A stretch of DNA of 64,000 nucleotides from CAWJPY01 sp963844865 (GCA_963844865.1 CAWJPY010000006.1:124001-188000); one strand, 5' to 3'; shown: positions 50,591 to 60,810, counted from the stretch's first letter. Numbers and translations: made by a program. Notes: generated by a model from the letters alone, not told the origin.

Positions 50591-50737
50591 CGGTGCCAGG
50601 CGCACCGTCGATGGGCTTCGCGACGTCAGTGCCGGTGCCAGGCACCCCGTCTTGATTCGGTGGTACCCACATCGCTTCATCCGAAAGGGCGCCTGGCATC
50701 GTCTCTGGCAATCCCAACGTCCAATGGTGCCTGGACC
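50591..50737. repeat. Cluster of four GGTGCCAGG-type palindromes, REP-like
   Basis: Copies lie at 50592-50606, 50634-50646, 50687-50700 and 50726-50737. The second is a perfect 6-1-6 palindrome. TGCCAGGCGC (50594-50603) pairs perfectly with GCGCCTGGCA (50689-50698), so the first and third copies form a large stem enclosing the second. The fourth can pair with the second. This is the typical look of repetitive extragenic palindromes and is located between aroB and dnaB. Confidence 0.65.
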
Positions 50738-50762
50738 CCGCTCTGTCTTCCCCGGAACGCAT

Positions 50763-51818
50763 CTAGCGCAGCTCCTCCAGGATCTCTCGCACCTCGTCTG
50801 AGCCGACGCGCTGGTCGAGAAGCACGCCGTCGTCCGTGGGGAGCACCCAGCCAACACCGAGATCGTCCCGCTTTTTGTCCCGAGCGAGATGCCGGAGCAC
50901 GGCGTTGGGATCCAGGTCCGAGATTTCGGGGAGGGGCCCCACGCCGTCCAGGACGGCGGTCAAGCGGTCGCCGCCGGCCACCGACAGCACCCCGCGACGG
51001 CGAGCCAGCAGCGTCACCGCGCGCAGGCCCCAGGCCACCGCTTCGCCATGGAGAAAGCGCTCATATGACGTCGCCGCTTCGAGGGCATGGCCCAGCGTGT
51101 GGCCGAGATTGAGGGCCTTGCGCGCGCCGTGCTCGCGCTCATCCGCCGCGACCACGGCAGCCTTCACCAGGATCGAGCGGCCCACGACCTCCGCCCACCC
51201 CTCGGCATCGAGGTCACCCACCCGGCGCGGCGGGGGATCGAGAAGGTCGAGGAGGCCGTGGTCGGAGATCCACGCCGACTTGACCACCTCCACAAGCCCC
51301 GCCCGCAGCTCGCGCTCCGGCAAAGTGGCCAGGGTCGCAACATCCACCACGACCAAGCGCGGCGGCCAGAAGGCGCCCACGAGGTTCTTCCCCTCGGGGA
51401 GGTTCACACCGGTCTTGCCCCCCACCGCAGCGTCCACCATGGCCAGCAGGGTCGTGGGAACCGCGACCCACGCCACACCCCGGAGATACACGGCCGCTGC
51501 AAAACCGACCGTGTCCGTGACGACCCCACCCCCGACTGCCAGCACGCTCTGGCCCCGGTGAAGCCCCACTCGCAGCCAGTGCGCGCACAGGCCCTCCACC
51601 TCCCTCCAGCGCTTGTGAGCTTCGCCGTCCGGAAGCTCCAGCCAGGGCGCCTCCAGCAGATCCGCACAGCGACGTCCGTAGAGCGGCCCGACCGTGGTGC
51701 TGCTCGCCACCGCCAGGGGCGGCTCGACGCCGAGCCCCCGGAGGAGCTCGCCGAGCCTGCCGGCCGCGCCGTTGTCCAGGACCACGAGGTGACCTTCCAG
51801 GACCGGAATCGTTTCCAC
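50763..51818 (-). CDS. aroB: 3-dehydroquinate synthase
   Basis: The 351-residue enzyme makes 3-dehydroquinate from DAHP in the shikimate pathway with NAD+ and a divalent metal. Seen features are GGGVVTD for NAD, PTTLLAMVDAAVGGKTGVN, the metal ligands in LVEVVKSAW, the NLGHTLGHALE helix, and HGEAVAWG. The GTG at 51818 is preceded by TAGGAT at 51830-51825, which would place +1 exactly on the start codon. The other pathway gene present is aroC, 5 kb away. Confidence 0.95.
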   Translation of the reverse strand: METIPVLEGHLVVLDNGAAGRLGELLRGLGVEPPLAVASSTTVGPLYGRRCADLLEAPWLELPDGEAHKRWREVEGLCAHWLRVGLHRGQSVLAVGGGVVTDTVGFAAAVYLRGVAWVAVPTTLLAMVDAAVGGKTGVNLPEGKNLVGAFWPPRLVVVDVATLATLPERELRAGLVEVVKSAWISDHGLLDLLDPPPRRVGDLDAEGWAEVVGRSILVKAAVVAADEREHGARKALNLGHTLGHALEAATSYERFLHGEAVAWGLRAVTLLARRRGVLSVAGGDRLTAVLDGVGPLPEISDLDPNAVLRHLARDKKRDDLGVGWVLPTDDGVLLDQRVGSDEVREILEELR

Positions 51819-51824
51819 GCAGCC

Positions 51825-51830
51825 ATCCTA
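51825..51830 (-). promoter_or_regulatory. -10 element of aroB, leaderless
   Basis: TAGGAT on the minus strand with +1 predicted at 51818, the G of the GTG start. No clear -35. Confidence 0.4.
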
Positions 51831-52010
51831 ACCCGGTGCGCTCCGACCTTCGTCGACGGGCTCCGGCGCACTTCATCCAGGCTTTACCGGCTCGCCGCCC
51901 CCGCAGGTCTCACAACATCGAAAAACTCTTGTATTCTGTCGGTACTTCAGGGGAGACGGTTGCAAGAGCCGGTTCCCGACGTGCAAATCTTAGGAGGGAG
52001 GAGAGATGGT

Positions 52011-55000
52011 ATGAGGCGTGTGAGCATAGGATTGTTTTGCGTGGCGGCGCTGCTGGTGTCCGGCGTCGTCCTGTCCCAAGGAGTGACGACCGGGGCCCTC
52101 AAAGGAGTGGTCGTTGACCCGAATCAGGACCCCGTCGCCGGTGCGTCCGTCACCGCGGTCCTGACCACGACGGGGACTCGGTACACCACGAGTGCCGACG
52201 CCGAGGGACGCTTCTCCATCGCCAACGTGGTCGCCGGCGGTCCCTACACGGTGACCATCAGCATGCCGGGCTTCCGGACCCAGGAGAAGACCGACGTCTT
52301 CGTGCGCCTCGGTGAGGTCACGGCGCTCGACTTCGAGCTCAACCTGGAAGCCGTGACAGGTGAGATCGCCGTGGTGGGGGAGTCCAACCCCCTCATCAAC
52401 CCGTCGCGCATGGGTGCCGCCAGCAACGTGACCGAGCGCCAGATCGAGGAGCTCCCCACTATCAGCCGCTCGCTGCAGGACTTCGCGCGCACCAATCCCC
52501 TGATCTCCATCATCCCTGATCAGGACGGCGCCTCCATGATCAGCGTCGCCGGCCGCAACAACCGGTACAACAACATCCAGATCGACGGCGCGGTGAACAA
52601 CGACGTCTTCGGCCTCGCCGCCACCGGCACACCGGGCGGCCAGACCGAAACCCAGCCCATCAGCCTCGACGCATTACAGGAGCTGCAGCTCGTGATTTCG
52701 CCCTTCGACGTCCGTCAGGGCGGCTTCTCCGGCGGCGGCATCAACGCCATCACCCGCAGCGGATCGAACCAGTTCCGGGGGTCCGTCTACGGCTACTACC
52801 GGGACGACAGCCTGGTCGGGGACGGCCCCAAGGACTTCCCCGAGCTCGGCACCTTCGACGAGAAGCAGTACGGCTTCCGCCTCGGCGGTCCGATCCTGCG
52901 CGACAAGGCGTTCTTCTTCGTCAACGCCGAGATCTCGCGCCTCAACCAGCCTACCGGCTGGTCCATCGACGGCGCCGCCGGCCAGCAGTACCTGGGTGGA
53001 ACGGCCATCGGGGCGGCCGAGCGCTTCGTCTCGCTGCTGGGCGCCTACGGCTACGACCCGGGCGGCCTCAGCCAGCAGATCCGGCCCACCGACAGCGACA
53101 AGGTCTTCGCCAGCTTCGACTTCAACATCGCAGACAACCACAGGCTCAAGGTCCGCCACAACTACGTGGACGCCTCCAAGCTCATCAACTACCCCGACTA
53201 CGACTTCTACGAGTTCCCCAACAACGCCTACGACATGAAGTCGAAGACCAACTCCACCGTCGCCCAGCTCAACAGCGTGCTCAGCGACAGCATGTTCAAC
53301 GAGGCGCGTCTCACCTACCAGACCATCCGCGACCGCCGCCACGGCATCGGGCAGAACTTCCCGAGCATCAGCATCCAGAACGTGGATGGCGACTACGACG
53401 GGTTCGGGGCCGGCACCGAGGCCTACTCCACCCACAACTCCCTCGACCAGGACATCATCGAGCTGACCGACGACTTCACCTTCTTCAAGGGCGACCACGA
53501 GATCACCGTGGGCACCCACAACGAGTTCTACAGCTTCAAGAACCTCTTCCTGCAGAACGGCTACGGCGCCTACCAGTTCCCCGACCTGGACGCCTTCGAG
53601 GCCGGCATGGCGACGCGCTACGACTACACCTACTCGGCCGACCCCGACCCCTATGACAAGTTCAACGTCCAGCAGCTCGGCTTCTACGGCGGCGACAAGT
53701 GGTCGGTGCGCCCCAACCTGACCGTGACCTACGGCCTCCGGGTGGACATTCCGCTGTTCCCCGACAAGCCCGCCTACAACCCCCTGGTGGACGAGATCTT
53801 CGGCTACCGCACCGATCAGGTGCCGAACGGCAACGCCATGTGGTCGCCGCGCGTCGGCTTCAACTGGGACGTTGACGGCAACGGCACGCAGCAGCTCCGC
53901 GGCGGCGTCGGCCTGTTCTCCGGCCGCACCCCGTACGTGTGGATCTCCAACAACTACGGCCGCACCGGCATCGAGCAGGTGACCATCTCGGCCCGCGGGG
54001 ACATCCCCTTCAACCCCGATCCGTACAACCAGCCCACCGACATCGGCGGCGCCTCCACCCAGGACATCAACGTGGTCGACCCGGACTTCCAGTTCCCCCA
54101 GGTGTGGCGCGCCAACCTGGCCTATGACCGGGAGCTGCCGTGGTGGAACCTGGTGGGCACGGTGGAGGTCGTGGCCTCCAACGTCCAGAAAGATATCCTC
54201 TACCAGGACCTGAACATCGAGCCGAGCGGCGATGTCCTGCCGTTCGACGGCCGGCCCATCTATGAGACGGTGAGCCGCACCTTCTCCGGCGCCTACCTGC
54301 TCACCAACACCGACGAGGGCCACGAGACCAACGCCCTCATCAAGCTCGAGCGGCGCTACGGCCACGGCATCTGGGGCTTCATCGCCTACAACTGGGGCGA
54401 GTCCAAGGTCATCACCGACGGCACCTCCAGCCGCGCCGTATCCAACTTCCAGTACAACGAGTCTCCGGACCCCAATCACCCGCGGCTCAGCACCTCCGAC
54501 TTCTCGGTGGAGCACCGCTTCACCGCGTCCCTGTCCTACGAGTTCAACCCCGAAGGCAAGTGGTCGACGCAGGTCTCCGCCTACTACAACGCCCAGTCGG
54601 GGCGCCCCTACACCGCGATCTACGTGACGCCCTACGGCAGCGGCGGCTCCATCAACAACGACTGGTACTTCTACAACGATCCCATCTACATCCCCTCGGG
54701 GCCCGACGACGTGGTGATCACCAACGGCACCTGGGAGCAGCTCGACGGCTGGATCTCCAGCGCCGGCCTGTCCGACTACAAGGGCAAGATCGCGCCCCGC
54801 AACGGCAGCCGCGCGCCCTGGACCCACAGCCTCGACCTGCACGTCGGCCAGGACATCCCGGTGGGCTACGGCAACCTCCAGGTGACCCTGGATGTCTTCA
54901 ACTTCATGAACCTCATCGACAGCAACGCCGGCCACGTGCGCTACGTCCCGTTCGGCACGGTCAGCCCGGTGACCTACCTCGGGACCAGTGATGCCGGCAA

Positions 55001-55115
55001 GCCCATCTACGAGCTCCGGTACATGGTCACCGACCCCGAGAACAACCCCCCGTTCAACCTCGACAACCTGCGCTCCCGCTGGCAGGCCAAGCTCGGCCTG
55101 CGCTACTCCTTCTGA
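52011..55115 (+). CDS. Oar-like TonB-dependent receptor with regulatory N-domain
   Basis: The 1034-residue outer-membrane protein has a signal peptide (1-22), a carboxypeptidase-regulatory-like domain (about 25-110, GALKGVVVDPNQDPVAGASV), a plug domain (about 115-220 with VAGRNNRYNNIQIDGAVNND) and a large barrel rich in alternating aromatic strands ending in RYSF. Oar-type proteins occur in Acidobacteriota, Bacteroidota and Myxococcota and may bind or import large substrates or export protease substrates. TAGGAGGGAGGAG precedes the ATG. No TonB or ExbB is nearby. Confidence 0.9.
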   Translation: MRRVSIGLFCVAALLVSGVVLSQGVTTGALKGVVVDPNQDPVAGASVTAVLTTTGTRYTTSADAEGRFSIANVVAGGPYTVTISMPGFRTQEKTDVFVRLGEVTALDFELNLEAVTGEIAVVGESNPLINPSRMGAASNVTERQIEELPTISRSLQDFARTNPLISIIPDQDGASMISVAGRNNRYNNIQIDGAVNNDVFGLAATGTPGGQTETQPISLDALQELQLVISPFDVRQGGFSGGGINAITRSGSNQFRGSVYGYYRDDSLVGDGPKDFPELGTFDEKQYGFRLGGPILRDKAFFFVNAEISRLNQPTGWSIDGAAGQQYLGGTAIGAAERFVSLLGAYGYDPGGLSQQIRPTDSDKVFASFDFNIADNHRLKVRHNYVDASKLINYPDYDFYEFPNNAYDMKSKTNSTVAQLNSVLSDSMFNEARLTYQTIRDRRHGIGQNFPSISIQNVDGDYDGFGAGTEAYSTHNSLDQDIIELTDDFTFFKGDHEITVGTHNEFYSFKNLFLQNGYGAYQFPDLDAFEAGMATRYDYTYSADPDPYDKFNVQQLGFYGGDKWSVRPNLTVTYGLRVDIPLFPDKPAYNPLVDEIFGYRTDQVPNGNAMWSPRVGFNWDVDGNGTQQLRGGVGLFSGRTPYVWISNNYGRTGIEQVTISARGDIPFNPDPYNQPTDIGGASTQDINVVDPDFQFPQVWRANLAYDRELPWWNLVGTVEVVASNVQKDILYQDLNIEPSGDVLPFDGRPIYETVSRTFSGAYLLTNTDEGHETNALIKLERRYGHGIWGFIAYNWGESKVITDGTSSRAVSNFQYNESPDPNHPRLSTSDFSVEHRFTASLSYEFNPEGKWSTQVSAYYNAQSGRPYTAIYVTPYGSGGSINNDWYFYNDPIYIPSGPDDVVITNGTWEQLDGWISSAGLSDYKGKIAPRNGSRAPWTHSLDLHVGQDIPVGYGNLQVTLDVFNFMNLIDSNAGHVRYVPFGTVSPVTYLGTSDAGKPIYELRYMVTDPENNPPFNLDNLRSRWQAKLGLRYSF

Positions 55116-55139
55116 CACGACAAGAGCTGACTTCTGAGC

Positions 55140-55174
55140 AGGGCCCGGGCCACCGCCCGGGCCCTTTCCTTCTC
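55140..55174 (+). terminator. Terminator of the Oar-like gene
   Basis: AGGGCCCGGGC/GCCCGGGCCCT makes an 11-bp GC stem with a CACC loop, followed by TTTCCTTCT. Confidence 0.8.
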
Positions 55175-55197
55175 TTCGCAGGAGCGTGGAATGAGCC

Positions 55198-56922
55198 TCA
55201 GCGGAGACCGCTGCGGATCGGGTTCTCCTCGGCCCCCGACGCGGCCTGTCGCTCTGCCGTCACTGATTCAACCAGCCGCCAGTTGCCGTCGGCCGCCGGC
55301 CGCCATGGGTCGTGCCGGGTGAGGTAGTCGGAGATGAGGGCCGTCATTTCCGCCGAGGTCCGCCACACCACCGGCGCCTCGGCAAGGTGGGGAAACCCGC
55401 CGCCCCCGGCGGCCCGGTAGCTGTTGCAGGCCAGGGTGAAGGTGGCGGCGGCGTCGATGGGCGCCCCGTGGAACGCCAGGTCCAGGATCCGATGGCCCTC
55501 GGGGAGCGTGGGATCGATGCGATACGTCACGCCGGCCATGGTGTCGACATTGTAGCGACGGACTCGAGGGTCCGTGAGCACGGTACAGCCCTCCTCCGAC
55601 GTGCAGTCGAGACCGTCGTAGTAGCCCGCCGTGTGCTCCAGGATGTCCTTCACCTGGGCGCCGGTTACCCGGACCGCCACCAGCGAGTTGGCGTACGGGT
55701 AGAGGGCGTGCACCCAGCGCGCATTCACGGGCCCCGCCGCGAGGTCGGGGGTCCGATCGGTCAGCAATGAGGCCAGGGAGAGATCGGCGCCGGAGGCTTC
55801 GAGCTGCACGGCGTGGACGAGGTCCACCGCCGCACAGTCGGCGATCCGGCAGCCGGTGACGCTCACCGGCGCGGTGGCGCGACCCAGGGGTTGCTCGAGG
55901 GCCGCCACAACCCTCTGGTGGAGGGGGGCAGCCGCCGCCTCGATGGCGGCATCCGGCGCCGCATCGCGGGTGTCCAGGCTCTCCCCCGCCCAGCCCGCCA
56001 CCACCCAGCGTCCATCTCGGCGCTCGAGGTCCAGGTCGATGCGGATGACGGCCCCCCCTCGAGCCGGCGGCTGGGCCACGATCACGCCGTTGAGATCCCG
56101 CGGCGCCAGCAACCGGTGGGTGTGGCCGGTGAGCAGGACGTCGATCCCCTGCATGCGGCTCAGGCGCCAGGCGTAGTTCTCATACTCCGTGCCGTTGGAC
56201 GAGTCATCGCTCAGGTCGCGCTCGAAGCCGGTGTGGGCTAGGACCACCACCAGGTCGCAGCGCTCGCTGGAGCGCAGCACCGCGATCCAGCGCCGGGCCG
56301 CCTCCGCCATGGGCTCGAAGCGCAGGCCAGCGTAGTTGGCGGGTTGCTCCCAGCCCGGGACGTTGGGGGTGGTCAGCCCGAGCACGCCCACCCGGACCCC
56401 GCCCTCCTCGAGCACGCGATAGGGGGGGAACGCCGGCTCCCCGGTGCGCTCCAGGACCGTGTTGGCGGACAGGAAGGGGAAGGACGCCTCCTCCTGGGCG
56501 CGCCGCAGCAAGGGCAGGCCGAAGTTGAACTCGTGGTTGCCCACCGCCATGGCCTCATAGCCGATCTGTCCCATGGCGGCGATGGTGGGGCTGGGCAGAC
56601 CCCAGCGCCGGGTGGCCAGCTCCTCCAAGGGCGCCCCCTGAATGGTGTCGCCCGAGTCGAGGAGGAGCACGGGGTGGTCCACCTCGGCGCGCACCCGCTT
56701 CACCACCGTCGCCACCTGGGCCAGGGAGCCCCGGTGGGCGACGCCGCGGGCATCGTCGAAGGGCAGGACCTGACCGTGGAGGTCGGAGGTGTGGAGGATG
56801 GTGAGGTGCTGGCGCTGCACCGCCTGAGCGGTCTCGCCGGAGACCGCGACGACCCCGGGCAGCAGCACGGCGAGGAGGACGAGCGTCAGCCGAAAGCGGT
56901 TGCAACCTGCAGTGCTTCTCAC
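55198..56922 (-). CDS. Secreted 5'-nucleotidase/metallophosphatase (UshA-like)
   Basis: The 574-residue periplasmic enzyme has a signal peptide (about 1-36). The dimetal phosphatase domain shows ILHTSDLHGQVLP, LLDSGDTIQG, AVGNHEFNFG, LAHTGFE and LLTGHTHRL. A C-terminal nucleotide-binding domain shows YANSLVAVRVTGAQVKDILEH and ACNSYRAAGGGGFP. It likely hydrolyses nucleoside monophosphates or UDP-sugars to recover nucleosides and phosphate. The GTG at 56922 is chosen because TAGGAT sits at 56935-56930. It is divergent from aroC and convergent with the Oar-like gene. Confidence 0.9.
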   Translation of the reverse strand: MRSTAGCNRFRLTLVLLAVLLPGVVAVSGETAQAVQRQHLTILHTSDLHGQVLPFDDARGVAHRGSLAQVATVVKRVRAEVDHPVLLLDSGDTIQGAPLEELATRRWGLPSPTIAAMGQIGYEAMAVGNHEFNFGLPLLRRAQEEASFPFLSANTVLERTGEPAFPPYRVLEEGGVRVGVLGLTTPNVPGWEQPANYAGLRFEPMAEAARRWIAVLRSSERCDLVVVLAHTGFERDLSDDSSNGTEYENYAWRLSRMQGIDVLLTGHTHRLLAPRDLNGVIVAQPPARGGAVIRIDLDLERRDGRWVVAGWAGESLDTRDAAPDAAIEAAAAPLHQRVVAALEQPLGRATAPVSVTGCRIADCAAVDLVHAVQLEASGADLSLASLLTDRTPDLAAGPVNARWVHALYPYANSLVAVRVTGAQVKDILEHTAGYYDGLDCTSEEGCTVLTDPRVRRYNVDTMAGVTYRIDPTLPEGHRILDLAFHGAPIDAAATFTLACNSYRAAGGGGFPHLAEAPVVWRTSAEMTALISDYLTRHDPWRPAADGNWRLVESVTAERQAASGAEENPIRSGLR

Positions 56923-56929
56923 GGTGCCG

Positions 56930-56935
56930 ATCCTA
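56930..56935 (-). promoter_or_regulatory. -10 element of the nucleotidase gene, leaderless
   Basis: TAGGAT on the minus strand predicts +1 at 56923, one base before the GTG. No good -35. Confidence 0.35.
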
Positions 56936-56942
56936 CACCGCC

Positions 56943-56971
56943 TTGGCGAGGAGGGCGCCCCGTCGTATCCT
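56943..56971 (+). promoter_or_regulatory. Promoter of aroC, leaderless
   Basis: TTGGCG (56943-56948) and TATCCT (56966-56971) are 17 bases apart. +1 is predicted at 56978, the A of the aroC ATG. No ribosome site is present. Confidence 0.55.
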
Positions 56972-56977
56972 CCCCGT

Positions 56978-58174
56978 ATGCGAAGGCTGCATCTGCTGAC
57001 CGGCGGCGAGTCCCATGGGCCGCGCCTCACTGCCATTCTGGAAGGGCTGCCGGCAGGTCTGACGGTGGACCGGGCCGGCATCGATACCTGGCTGGAGCGC
57101 CGGCAGCACGGCTTCGGCCGCGGCGGAAGGCAGCGGATCGAGCGCGATCGGATCCAGATTTCGGGCGGGCTGCGGAACGGACGCACCCTGGGCTCCCCGC
57201 TGGTGCTCGAGATCTCCAACCGCGACTTCGAGCACTGGGCGGCCGTGATGGACCCCTGGGAGGTCGACGCCGAGCAGGCCGCCAAGCGCGCGGTCACCGC
57301 CCCGCGGCCCGGCCACGCCGACCTGGCGGGCGGTCTCGCCACCGACCAGCTCGCCGACATGCGCGACGTGCTGGAGCGCGCGTCGGCCCGGGAGACCGCG
57401 GCCCGGGTGGCGGCGGGAGCGGTGTGCGCCCAGCTCCTGGCCCGTTACGGCATCGCCATGCGCTCGGGAGTGCTCGCGGTGGGCCCCCGGCTGGTGCACG
57501 GCGGCCCCCCCGACTGGGAGCTCCTGGGCGCCGTCGACCCCTCGTCGCCCCTGGTGACCCCTCGTCCAGCCGACGAGGAAGAGCTGGTGGCCGCGGTGCG
57601 GGCCGCGCGGCAGGACGGCGACACCATGGGCGGGGTCGTGGGGGCGGTGGTGCGGGGGCTGCCCCCCGGCCTGGGCTCCTACACCCACTGGGACCGCAAG
57701 CTCGACGGCCGTCTCACCCAGGCCCTGGTCTCCATCCCCTCCGTCAAGGCCTCGGCCATCGGCGCCGGGCTCGAGGTGGCCGCGGTCATGGGATCTGAGG
57801 CCCACGACCCCATCCTGCCGGGCCCGACCGGGCTCGAGCGGCCCACCAACCACGCCGGCGGACTCGAGGGCGGGGTCACCAACGGAGCGGACCTGATCGT
57901 GCGGGCCTTCTTCAAGCCCATCTCCACCCTGCGCCGGGGCCTGCCCTCGGTCGACCTGACGAGTGGGGCGCCATCCGCCACCGCCTGGGAGCGCTCGGAC
58001 GTGACTGCCATCGGTGCCGCCCCTCCCATCGTGGAGGCCATGCTGGCCCTGGTGCTCGCCGACGCCCTCCTGGAGAAGCTGGGCGGCGACGCCATTGCCG
58101 ACCTGGATGCGGGGTGGCAGAGCTACTGCGCGCGCCTCGAGCCCTGGTGGCGCCCTCGGGCCCCCTCCCGCTGA
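56978..58174 (+). CDS. aroC: Chorismate synthase
   Basis: The 398-residue enzyme converts EPSP to chorismate using reduced FMN. Its family motifs are GGESHGPRLTAILEGLPAG, RPGHADLAGG, ERASARETAARVAAGA, GLEGGVTNGADLIVRAFFKPISTL and the late DVTAIGAAPPIVEAMLALVLADALLEK. The ATG at 56978 is the first residue of the conserved start. Its promoter overlaps that of the divergent nucleotidase gene. It is intact, with a convergent broken gene beyond. Confidence 0.95.
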   Translation: MRRLHLLTGGESHGPRLTAILEGLPAGLTVDRAGIDTWLERRQHGFGRGGRQRIERDRIQISGGLRNGRTLGSPLVLEISNRDFEHWAAVMDPWEVDAEQAAKRAVTAPRPGHADLAGGLATDQLADMRDVLERASARETAARVAAGAVCAQLLARYGIAMRSGVLAVGPRLVHGGPPDWELLGAVDPSSPLVTPRPADEEELVAAVRAARQDGDTMGGVVGAVVRGLPPGLGSYTHWDRKLDGRLTQALVSIPSVKASAIGAGLEVAAVMGSEAHDPILPGPTGLERPTNHAGGLEGGVTNGADLIVRAFFKPISTLRRGLPSVDLTSGAPSATAWERSDVTAIGAAPPIVEAMLALVLADALLEKLGGDAIADLDAGWQSYCARLEPWWRPRAPSR

Positions 58175-58296
58175 GGCCCGAACCTGTCGGGTGGCCGCCG
58201 ATCCCCCGCGCGCCGCTGGGGCTACGGACGCTGCTGAACCTACCAGGCTGCAGGGACACCACCATGCCCGCCGTCAACGGCCGGCAGGCGAGCTCG

Positions 58297-59830
58297 TCAG
58301 CACCCGCGGCGGGGCCATCCCGAAGCGGTTGTGGCGACGTCGTAGAAGACCGCCAGCACCCGTCGGGCGGCCAGTGCGTCGATGAGCTCGCCCCGAGACA
58401 CCGGCTCGAACAAGGGCGGAATCGTAACTCCACCGGCCCCGAGCCGCCGCGCAGTACGTGACGAACCCGTAGGTGTCGGCCATTCCCCCGATGCCCTAGG
58501 GCGGCGTATAGATCCACTTGTAGGTGGTCGGCCAGTACCAGGGCCGGCCGCCGTAGGCGGCGAGGAGCTCGGTCCGCCCATACCCTGGTGTCGTCGCGGA
58601 TGAAGACGGTCACGCTCTCCGGATTCCGGAGCATGACCGGCAGCGCGCCCCGCTGGAAGGACTCCGCGGCCCCGCGGTGAACAGCTCGCCCATCAGCCCG
58701 TAGTCGCGCCCCTCCACAGCCATCGCCCCAGGCCGCGTGGCCCACGTACAGGACATAGGCGCAGGCGGCCGGCCGCACCTTCCACCGGCTCCCGCGCCGT
58801 CCGCCGCGCGGGCAGCAGGTCGGTGGCCGTCACACCCACCAGCAAGGCCACCCCCACCAGCGGCGCATAGTGGTAGCGGAGGTCTGGAAGGGCACGAACA
58901 GGGTCGGCACCACGGTGATGGCGATCCACAGGGGTCCAAGCGGTAGCGGGGAGGCATGCGCCACACCAGCGCCACCGCTGCGGCCAGAAGGAGGAAAGCC
59001 AGCCACAACGGCAGGAGCGGACCGCCTGCTGACACCTCCTGTTCCAGAAGGTCGCGTCCGGACCCACGGAGGACAGCAACAGCTCGATGAAGCGCGGAAC
59101 AGCCGCCCACGAGATGTCCAGGTAGTGGGGGCTGGTCCGCGCGCATCCACACCAGCAGGGGCACGAACAGGCCGACGGCCCCAAACATGGGCAGCGTCTC
59201 CAAAGCGCGACGCCAACGGCGCTCTCGGCGAACGAACAGGAGCCCCAGGCCACGGCGACGGCCGGAAACACGATCGCATTCTCCTTGCAGAAGAGGGCCA
59301 GGAGAAGACACGCACCAGCCGCCAGGGAGCGGCCTCGGATGAACAGGAGCAGCGCCCCCAGGCCGAACATCAGCGCCAATGGATCGGCGACCGCGTAGAG
59401 GCGGAAGACGGCCTCGGCGTGCCGGTAGTTCACACCCCACAGCAGGGCCGCGAGCAGCGCCCCGGCCTCGCCCGCCCCCGAGCGCAACGCCAACCGGCCG
59501 ACCAGGAGCACGTTGGCGAGGTGGATGAGGGAGCGACAGGAAGAAGACCGGGAAGCGGAAACCGGACACGAGGTAGTTCAGAATGAAGAAGAGGGCGGCC
59601 CGTGGCGCACGAAGTTGGACTGCGCGCCCAGGAACAGGCCGGGGGTCGATCGTACGGACGGCGTTGTGCAGCCAGTTGAAAGCATCGCCGGCGAAGAAGT
59701 TGTTGATGCCGGGAGATAGAGCAGGGTCACCACCGCCAGCACCGCCGCCCAGGCCAGCGCGCGGGATCGCGGGTCGGCGGCGGGCACCAGGGCGGTGGGG
59801 ACCACACCGTGCTTCGTCGGCGGTGACCAT
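58297..59830 (-). pseudogene. GT39-like membrane glycosyltransferase, many frameshifts
   Basis: On the minus strand a polytopic protein can be followed only by changing frame repeatedly. Recognisable runs in order are LAWAAVLAVVTLLYLPG, NFFAGDAFNWLHNAVRTIDP, FILNYLVSGFRFPVFFLS, a clean stretch LLVGRLALRSG...LLLALFCKENAIVFPAV (about 59510-59270), LLPLWLAFLLLAAAVALVW, and near the end WYWPTTYKWIY and LAARRVLAVFYDVA. The pattern (Asp near the first loop, many helices, a C-terminal soluble tail) resembles PMT/GT39-like proteins. At least eight shifts in 1.5 kb point to low-quality sequence or a dead gene. Boundaries are approximate. Confidence 0.6.
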
Positions 59831-59897
59831 CCATCGAGACTAGCACGCAGCAGGCGCCGGATCGTGGCGCGCGGTGCCTCTCCAGCGCGCGCTGCGC

Positions 59898-59903
59898 TAG
59901 GCT
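59898..59903 (+). promoter_or_regulatory. -10 element, leaderless, of the zinc-ribbon gene
   Basis: TAGGCT predicts +1 at 59910, the A of the ATG. The -35 is weak. Confidence 0.35.
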
Positions 59904-59909
59904 GTGCCG

Positions 59910-60810
59910 ATGACGGAGCCCACGCGTTGCGGCGAGTGCGACCAGCCACTTTCCCCCGGCACCACCATCTGCCGGTCCTGCGGCTGGGACCAGACCACCT
60001 CCTTGGCCCGGCCGCCTCGGCGCTCGTTGCGCGCGACGCTGGCCGGCGGGGCATGGCGGCTGCTGGTGTACGGGGTGATCCTGGCCCTGCCGGTGGTCGG
60101 GTTCCTGCGCCTGCGCGCCACCGGCCCCGGGCCGGACCTGGCGACCACCCTGCGCTGGATGGCCCTCGGCGACGGCGGCCGGGCCCGGGAGCTGGTCACC
60201 ATCCACCGCGCCTACGAGATCGCGGCCGCCGCCGCCCGCTTCGCCGTCAAGGAGCAGGAGCCACCAACCCTGGTCGGTGACTGGGCGGACACCCTCGCTC
60301 CCTACGCGACCATGAACGTGCGGGGGTGGATCCCCCTCCTCTTCTGGGGCGCCACCACCGAGACCGCTCCCGCCTCGGTGCGCACCTTCTTCCAGGTCCG
60401 GTCCGACGACGGATGGGGCCGACCCTATCGTCTGACTGCGCGCACCCTGCCCCGGGACGAGCCCTGGAGCGGACGATCTCGAGGTGGCGGCGGATCTCGG
60501 CCGGGGTCTCAAGGCCTCGTTGTTTCGAACCGCGACCCCTGACCTGGACAACGGCGGCGACTGGATGCGCCTCGAGATCGTCTCAGCGGGACGTGACGGT
60601 CGCTTCTCCACCGGCGACGATCTTGCTCTGGTGTCCTACTCGCCCGTCGGCTTGACGCTGCGCCTGACCCGCGAGCCCGGGCAGGTCCAGCGGCAGATCG
60701 AGCACGCCTTCGTCCGCGGCCGTCAGTACTTCCGCATCGTGGGCAGCCGCTTCGACCTCATCGACGCCCGCCTGCTCGCCGAGTTCCGACTGGAGTACTC
60801 GCACCATAGC
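59910..60810 (+). CDS. Zinc-ribbon single-pass membrane protein, frameshifted
   Basis: The protein begins with a zinc ribbon (CGECD and CRSCG, residues 7-26) and has one membrane segment (about 50-66). A soluble domain of about 230 residues follows, containing FFQVRSDDGWGRPYRL and DWMRLEIVSAGRDGRFSTGDDLAL. The latter two resemble type II secretion GspG/pilin-like calcium-binding ends, but the order differs. A frame change near 60470 joins the halves, and the end near 60810 is uncertain because the frame runs into the next gene. The function is unknown. Confidence 0.55.

Noticed and set aside
50591..50737. Origin of replication near dnaB
   Set aside because: No DnaA boxes, AT-rich unwinding tract or dnaA/dnaN neighbours; the repeats are GC-rich REP-like palindromes.
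52674..55118. An 814-codon minus-strand frame
   Set aside because: It is antisense to the Oar-like receptor, Val/Gly/Asp-rich, without domain signal or ribosome site.
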